A DNA stretch of 64,000 nucleotides. Source: Oscillospiraceae bacterium. Lineage in GTDB: Bacteria; Bacillota; Clostridia; Oscillospirales; Oscillospiraceae. The translations under genes were made by a program, and so were the position numbers. Shown here piece after piece: positions 60,465 through 64,000 of this stretch (positions are counted from its first letter, which is position 1; the number at the start of each line of letters is the position of its first letter). Location of the stretch: NCBI GenBank assembly GCA_017429835.1, contig JAFROD010000051.1, positions 1-64,000 on the forward strand, written 5' to 3'. The notes under the pieces are model-generated. The model saw only the letters and a program-made list of their open reading frames with translations, was not told the DNA's origin and did not search any database.

Positions 60465-61004
60465 TCACTCCGTTTCATTATTCTTAACTGCACATCGCAT
60501 CAGAACGATACGCCTGTCTTTTTCAATTCTCTCGCCATATACTTGAAATCCGTTTGACTGAAAGCAGCGGATAGAACGCTCGTTGTTATCATAAATCTCC
60601 GCACGTAATGAAGTACATACGCTTTTGGGGAAATAGTTCTCCACAATCCAACGTATACCTCGCACGAGCTCTTTTCCTAACCCTCTACAGGCAGGATTTC
60701 CGGAATCCAAAAGCAATCTGCCGACTTCAAAAGAATTGTCTTCCTGTCTAAAGTTATATACAGCGATCGCCCCGACGAAGCATGTTGGTTCGGCGGGAAG
60801 CGCCGCGGCAAACATATAGTCGTTTCCTTTTGCAGCATACTGCTGATACCAAGCGCTTTGGCGTTCCTCTGTTATCTCATCCGCAAAGAAAAACCAACGT
60901 CTGTTTTCCGGTCTGTTCCGAAGCAGCCGAAACGGTTCAATGTCTTCTTCCGCTAACGGACGGAGCAGGATTCGCTCCCCCTGATAACTGTAATTATGCT
61001 TCAT
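60465..61004 (-). CDS. GNAT-family N-acetyltransferase (sugar type)
   Basis: 179 residues. LRPLAEEDIEPFRLLRN and RRWFFFADEITEERQSAWYQQY resemble nucleotide-sugar N-acetyltransferases of the PseH type; the acetyl-CoA binding region is NPACRGLGKELVRG and the ending RSIRCFQSNGFQVYG is the usual GNAT C-terminus. It overlaps the next gene by 4 bases on each side. Best guess is acylation of the amino sugar made by the DegT enzyme. Acyl donor unknown: acetyl-CoA by default, though a 3-hydroxybutyryl donor could come from hbd/thl. Confidence 0.88.
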   Translation of the reverse strand: MKHNYSYQGERILLRPLAEEDIEPFRLLRNRPENRRWFFFADEITEERQSAWYQQYAAKGNDYMFAAALPAEPTCFVGAIAVYNFRQEDNSFEVGRLLLDSGNPACRGLGKELVRGIRWIVENYFPKSVCTSLRAEIYDNNERSIRCFQSNGFQVYGERIEKDRRIVLMRCAVKNNETE

Positions 61005-61957
61005 AGTCTGTGAATCAGTTTATGAATGACGGAAAACACGTTTGCTGAAGAGCGAAACAAAGCAAATTTGATTCGTTTCGATTTCGACAGGCGCGTTTTA
61101 TCTATCTCGACGTAGCGGCGGTTGTATTCCGCCTTCAGCGCTTTTTGCTCTTTCTTGTAATTCGCTTTATCCGACCACATATTGTAATAAAGCGTAATCA
61201 GCAAATCAGCCATGCCGACAAGGAACGGCTGCCAGAACTCCGGATACTTCTCTTGGTACAACGGCTGATATGCGTCGTACAGCTTCAGCGCGCTGAGCTG
61301 GCTCGGTCGGAAGGTGCCTCTGCAAGCGCTTTGTTCGCTCTGCACGTAATGATACAGCGGTCGCTTGTCAAACCAAACCGTCTTTGCCCGGTCAATCGCC
61401 TGATGCGCAAACAGGCTGTCTTCTCCACGGAGAATATCCTTCCGGAATTGCAATCCCTGCACCAAATGTGCAGCATACAGCTTATTCCAGCAAAAAGGTT
61501 CTCCGTTCATTACAAGGCGGTGCGCAGTTTTCGTATCTACAAGTCCATAGTGATCATCGCCAAGCAAATGCGTCGTTTCATGATCTTTATAGGTGCCGAA
61601 GAATTCAAAGTTGATCGCGTCGCATTGGTGTTCGTTCACAAGCTCCAGCAGGTATTCGTAGCTATCCAGCTCCAAATAGTCGTCGCTGTCCGGAAAGCTG
61701 TAAAAATCTCCAGTTGCTTCCGCCAGTCCGCGGTTTCGCGCTGCTGAAACGCCCGAATTCTTTTGATGTATACATTTGATTCTTTTGTCCTTTGCAGCAT
61801 AATCGTCACACAATGCTGCGCTTCCATCGGTCGACCCATCGTCAATCAGGATGATTTCCAAATTCTTGTAGGTCTGGTTTACAATGGACGAAAGACAGGG
61901 TTGAAGATATTTGCCGGGGTTATAAACAGGGATAATGACAGAGATCAAAGGATTCAT
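61001..61957 (-). CDS. Glycosyltransferase family 2
   Basis: 318 residues, SVIIPVYNPGKYLQPCLSSIVNQ, LIDDGSTDGSAALCDDYA and FPDSDDYLELDS. GT-A inverting type by similarity. Coupled by 4-base overlaps to GNAT and the upstream glycosyltransferase-like gene. DNA is lower in GC than the housekeeping part of the window. Confidence 0.9.
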   Translation of the reverse strand: MNPLISVIIPVYNPGKYLQPCLSSIVNQTYKNLEIILIDDGSTDGSAALCDDYAAKDKRIKCIHQKNSGVSAARNRGLAEATGDFYSFPDSDDYLELDSYEYLLELVNEHQCDAINFEFFGTYKDHETTHLLGDDHYGLVDTKTAHRLVMNGEPFCWNKLYAAHLVQGLQFRKDILRGEDSLFAHQAIDRAKTVWFDKRPLYHYVQSEQSACRGTFRPSQLSALKLYDAYQPLYQEKYPEFWQPFLVGMADLLITLYYNMWSDKANYKKEQKALKAEYNRRYVEIDKTRLSKSKRIKFALFRSSANVFSVIHKLIHRL

Positions 61958-62964
61958 TGTCTGCCTCCCAACAAGTTTTCAAAGTAAGTAATCATCTGAT
62001 ATGGAGAATAATCAAAAGAATCCTCAAAAGTGGAATAATCGATCGGCGCCTTCAGAAAAGCTATATCGATACTGTCCGGCTTTGAGAAAACGCGCATATT
62101 ATTGTTGTCGTAATAAGGCTGATTTACAAGATTCTGATGATTTGTCAATAACTTACGTCGATATATTTGCGCTTCCTCCGTCCGAAGCGTCGGCGCATCG
62201 CTGCCGCCCTGCATCAATTCCAGAATACACTTGCTTCGTTTGACGTTCTCTATGTTTTCTCTATATGAAATCGGTTTAGTGTAGTGCAGTCCTTCGCCTT
62301 GAATCCGTTCTTCTTTCGATACACCGCAAACTATAAAGTTGCAGCGTAGCCCGGCACTTGAAAGGGTACGGTATGTCGCGTGAATCTGATTCAGCCGGTC
62401 TTTTGCATAACCGAGAAAATAGACGTCATAATCAAATGTTTCCGGCTCGGTAACCTCGGTTATTGCGCCGTACATAAAAGCTTGCATCAAGTCGACCTGA
62501 TACTTTTCTGCCTCTCCGGGATCATATGTCACGATATGGTCGCAGCATTTCTTTACCTGCTCCATGTTCCAATGCTTTTTGGAAATCAGATCATAACATA
62601 AAACGATACACTTGTTATTCGGGTTTTTCTTTTTTATGTAGTTGAAAAACTCCCGGTCTTCTGTAATGTATTTTCCTCCATAGAAGACGTAGCAGCAGGG
62701 CTTATCCTCAGCAAAATCCTGCTCAATCAATTTTCGATACCAAATCCGCTTTCCCGGGAGTCTGATTCTTCGGTTCAGTTTTTTGGACCAATGAAGAAAA
62801 CACAGCTTTTGGAGAAGCGCATTTCCGTCGAATGCTCTGTCATATACTCGCACAAATGGGTAGTTTTTTAATGGATGGATCACAGGCTCCAAATAGTCGC
62901 CGCAAGTATTAAAAAAAACGTAATTATACCGCGTCTGCTTATCTTCCTGCGTACATTCTTTCAT
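61954..62964 (-). CDS. Glycosyltransferase-like protein of unknown family
   Basis: 336 residues, cytosolic, no signal or membrane segment. The C-terminal half (about 165-330) reads like a GT-B domain: YDVYFLGYAKDRLNQIHATYRTL, FIVCGVSKEERIQGEGL, IENVKRSKCILELMQGG and SDAPTLRTEEAQIYRRKLLTNH, a CgeB/glycosyltransferase-1-like pattern. The N-terminal half is divergent. I do not recognise a named enzyme. It overlaps rfbB by 26 bases and GT2 by 4, so it belongs firmly in the operon. Visibly low GC (a sampled line is 45%). Confidence 0.65.
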   Translation of the reverse strand: MKECTQEDKQTRYNYVFFNTCGDYLEPVIHPLKNYPFVRVYDRAFDGNALLQKLCFLHWSKKLNRRIRLPGKRIWYRKLIEQDFAEDKPCCYVFYGGKYITEDREFFNYIKKKNPNNKCIVLCYDLISKKHWNMEQVKKCCDHIVTYDPGEAEKYQVDLMQAFMYGAITEVTEPETFDYDVYFLGYAKDRLNQIHATYRTLSSAGLRCNFIVCGVSKEERIQGEGLHYTKPISYRENIENVKRSKCILELMQGGSDAPTLRTEEAQIYRRKLLTNHQNLVNQPYYDNNNMRVFSKPDSIDIAFLKAPIDYSTFEDSFDYSPYQMITYFENLLGGRQ

Positions 62965-63958
62965 AATAATCCTGATACTCCCCTGCCAGAATGTGTTCCC
63001 ACCACGGGCGGTTGTTCAGATACCAAGCGACTGTCCGCTTGATGCCCTCGTCGAAGCCGGTCGTCGGCTCCCATCCGAGTTCGCGGTGAATCTTGGTCGG
63101 GTCGATGGCGTAGCGCCGGTCATGCCCCGGACGATCCTTGACGTAGGTGATCAGGCTTTCCGGCTTGCCTAACTCGTGCAGGATTGTCTTTACGACCGCG
63201 AGATTGGTCCTCTCATTGTGTCCGCCGATGTTGTAGACCTCGCCGTCCGTGCCGTTGCGCAGGATCAGGTCGATCGCAGCGCAGTGATCCTCGACGTAGA
63301 GCCAGTCGCGCACGTTCTCGCCCTTGCCGTAGACCGGAAGGCTCTCGTCCGCGAGCGCCCGCGAGATCATCAGCGGGATCAGCTTCTCCGGGAAGTGATA
63401 CTGTCCGTAATTATTGGAGCAGCGCGAGAGCGTCACCGGCAGGCCGAAGGTGCGGTGGTACGCCAGCACCAGCAGGTCCGCCGCCGCCTTGGATGCGGAA
63501 TACGGGCTGGAGGTATGGATCGGCGTTTCCTCCGTAAAGAACAGATCCGGCCGGTCGAGCGGCAGATCGCCGTAGACCTCGTCGGTCGACACCTGGTGGT
63601 AGCGCTTCACGCCGTATTTCCGGCAGGCGTCCAGAAGTATCTGCGTGCCCATCACGTTCGTCTGCAAGAACAGCTCCGGCGTCTCAATGGAGCGGTCGAC
63701 ATGGCTCTCCGCCGCAAAGTTCACGACGTAGTCCGGATGCTCCTCCTCGAACAGGGCGTAGACTGCTGCGCGGTCTGCAATATCGCCCTTGACAAAACGG
63801 AACATCGGATCGCCCATCACAGGGGCGAGCGTTTCCAGATTGCCGGCGTAGGTCAGCGCGTCGAGACAGATGATCCGATCCTCCGGATGCTGTTTGCGCT
63901 CATAAAAGATGAAATTGCTGCCGATAAAGCCGGCGCCGCCGGTCACCAATAGTTTCAT
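62939..63958 (-). CDS. rfbB: dTDP-glucose 4,6-dehydratase
   Basis: Converts dTDP-glucose to dTDP-4-keto-6-deoxyglucose. 339 residues. NAD-binding GGAGFIG (7-13), DALTYAGNLE (dTDP-glucose type), and the catalytic YSASK in SPYSASKAAADLL. GAGGGC ribosome site. First gene of the run within the window; only 42 bases lie upstream, so the operon promoter, and possibly rfbC/rfbD, are beyond the edge. Confidence 0.97.
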   Translation of the reverse strand: MKLLVTGGAGFIGSNFIFYERKQHPEDRIICLDALTYAGNLETLAPVMGDPMFRFVKGDIADRAAVYALFEEEHPDYVVNFAAESHVDRSIETPELFLQTNVMGTQILLDACRKYGVKRYHQVSTDEVYGDLPLDRPDLFFTEETPIHTSSPYSASKAAADLLVLAYHRTFGLPVTLSRCSNNYGQYHFPEKLIPLMISRALADESLPVYGKGENVRDWLYVEDHCAAIDLILRNGTDGEVYNIGGHNERTNLAVVKTILHELGKPESLITYVKDRPGHDRRYAIDPTKIHRELGWEPTTGFDEGIKRTVAWYLNNRPWWEHILAGEYQDYYERMYAGR

Positions 63959-64000
63959 AATTCAGCCCTCAAAAACAAAATTACAGTCGCTGTCTCTGAG

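Overview
This 64 kb window looks like a chromosomal segment of an anaerobic, spore-forming Clostridia bacterium (Firmicutes/Bacillota), probably an uncultured Oscillospiraceae- or Ruminococcaceae-like lineage. The evidence is a set of endospore genes (ytfJ/gerW, a dacF-type carboxypeptidase, yqfC, yqfD, ylbJ), Firmicutes gene orders (tig-clpP-clpX-lon-engB; mutS2-recO-yqzL-era-ybeY-phoH-yqfD-yqfC; scpA-scpB), an ispH-S1 fusion of the clostridial type, a CIRCE operator, a valS T-box, and butyrate-type thl/hbd genes. The species cannot be named from the sequence. Most of the window is GC-rich (one sampled 60-base line of valS is 60% GC), and nearly all genes lie on the minus strand. I saw no tRNA, rRNA or CRISPR array, and no gene-free stretch longer than about 300 bases.

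Layout. 1-611: the left part of an IS3-family insertion sequence (orfA plus the start of orfB joined by a -1 slippery A7 run), cut by the window edge, lying just downstream of htpG. 662-2604: htpG with a sigma-A promoter and a CIRCE operator. 2708-4309 (plus strand): a YkpA/YbiT-type ABC-F protein. 4312-13413: a ten-gene operon from a strong promoter to a strong terminator, transcribed scpA-scpB-ytfJ-dacF-rluB type-rpiR type-BaiN type-cmk-plsC-ispH/S1. 13417-19824: protein quality control operon tig-clpP-clpX-lon-engB. 19835-24001: lepB-rbgA-rnhB-yraN-M19 dipeptidase-metallophosphoesterase. 24035-29266: valS under a T-box, phosphohexomutase, and a coiled-coil protein. 29263-32531: hpr-uvrC-rsmD-coaD. 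32554-39780: mutS2-recO-yqzL-era-ybeY-phoH-yqfD-yqfC. 39801-41097 (plus strand): ylbJ and a Cys-rich small protein.

41107-63958 is one long, almost gap-free minus-strand run. It ends in housekeeping genes (two radical-SAM-family partners, a Cys/acidic small protein, galE, an aminotransferase), but its first two thirds form a surface-polysaccharide locus. That locus has rfbB and rfbA at its two ends, four glycosyltransferase-like genes, a Wzx-type flippase, a CapE-type UDP-GlcNAc dehydratase, an acyltransferase, a VanZ-like protein and a nucleotidyltransferase-fold protein.

The most unusual content is inside this locus. One block carries a DegT-type sugar aminotransferase, a GNAT acyltransferase, an ATP-grasp ligase and an octopine/nopaline-type dehydrogenase. 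Another pair is thiolase plus 3-hydroxybutyryl-CoA dehydrogenase. A reading consistent with both is a polysaccharide carrying a modified amino sugar, with an opine-like or amino-acid amide and/or a 3-hydroxybutyryl-type acyl group. That is inference. Parts of the block are visibly AT-richer than the flanks, suggesting acquisition by transfer.
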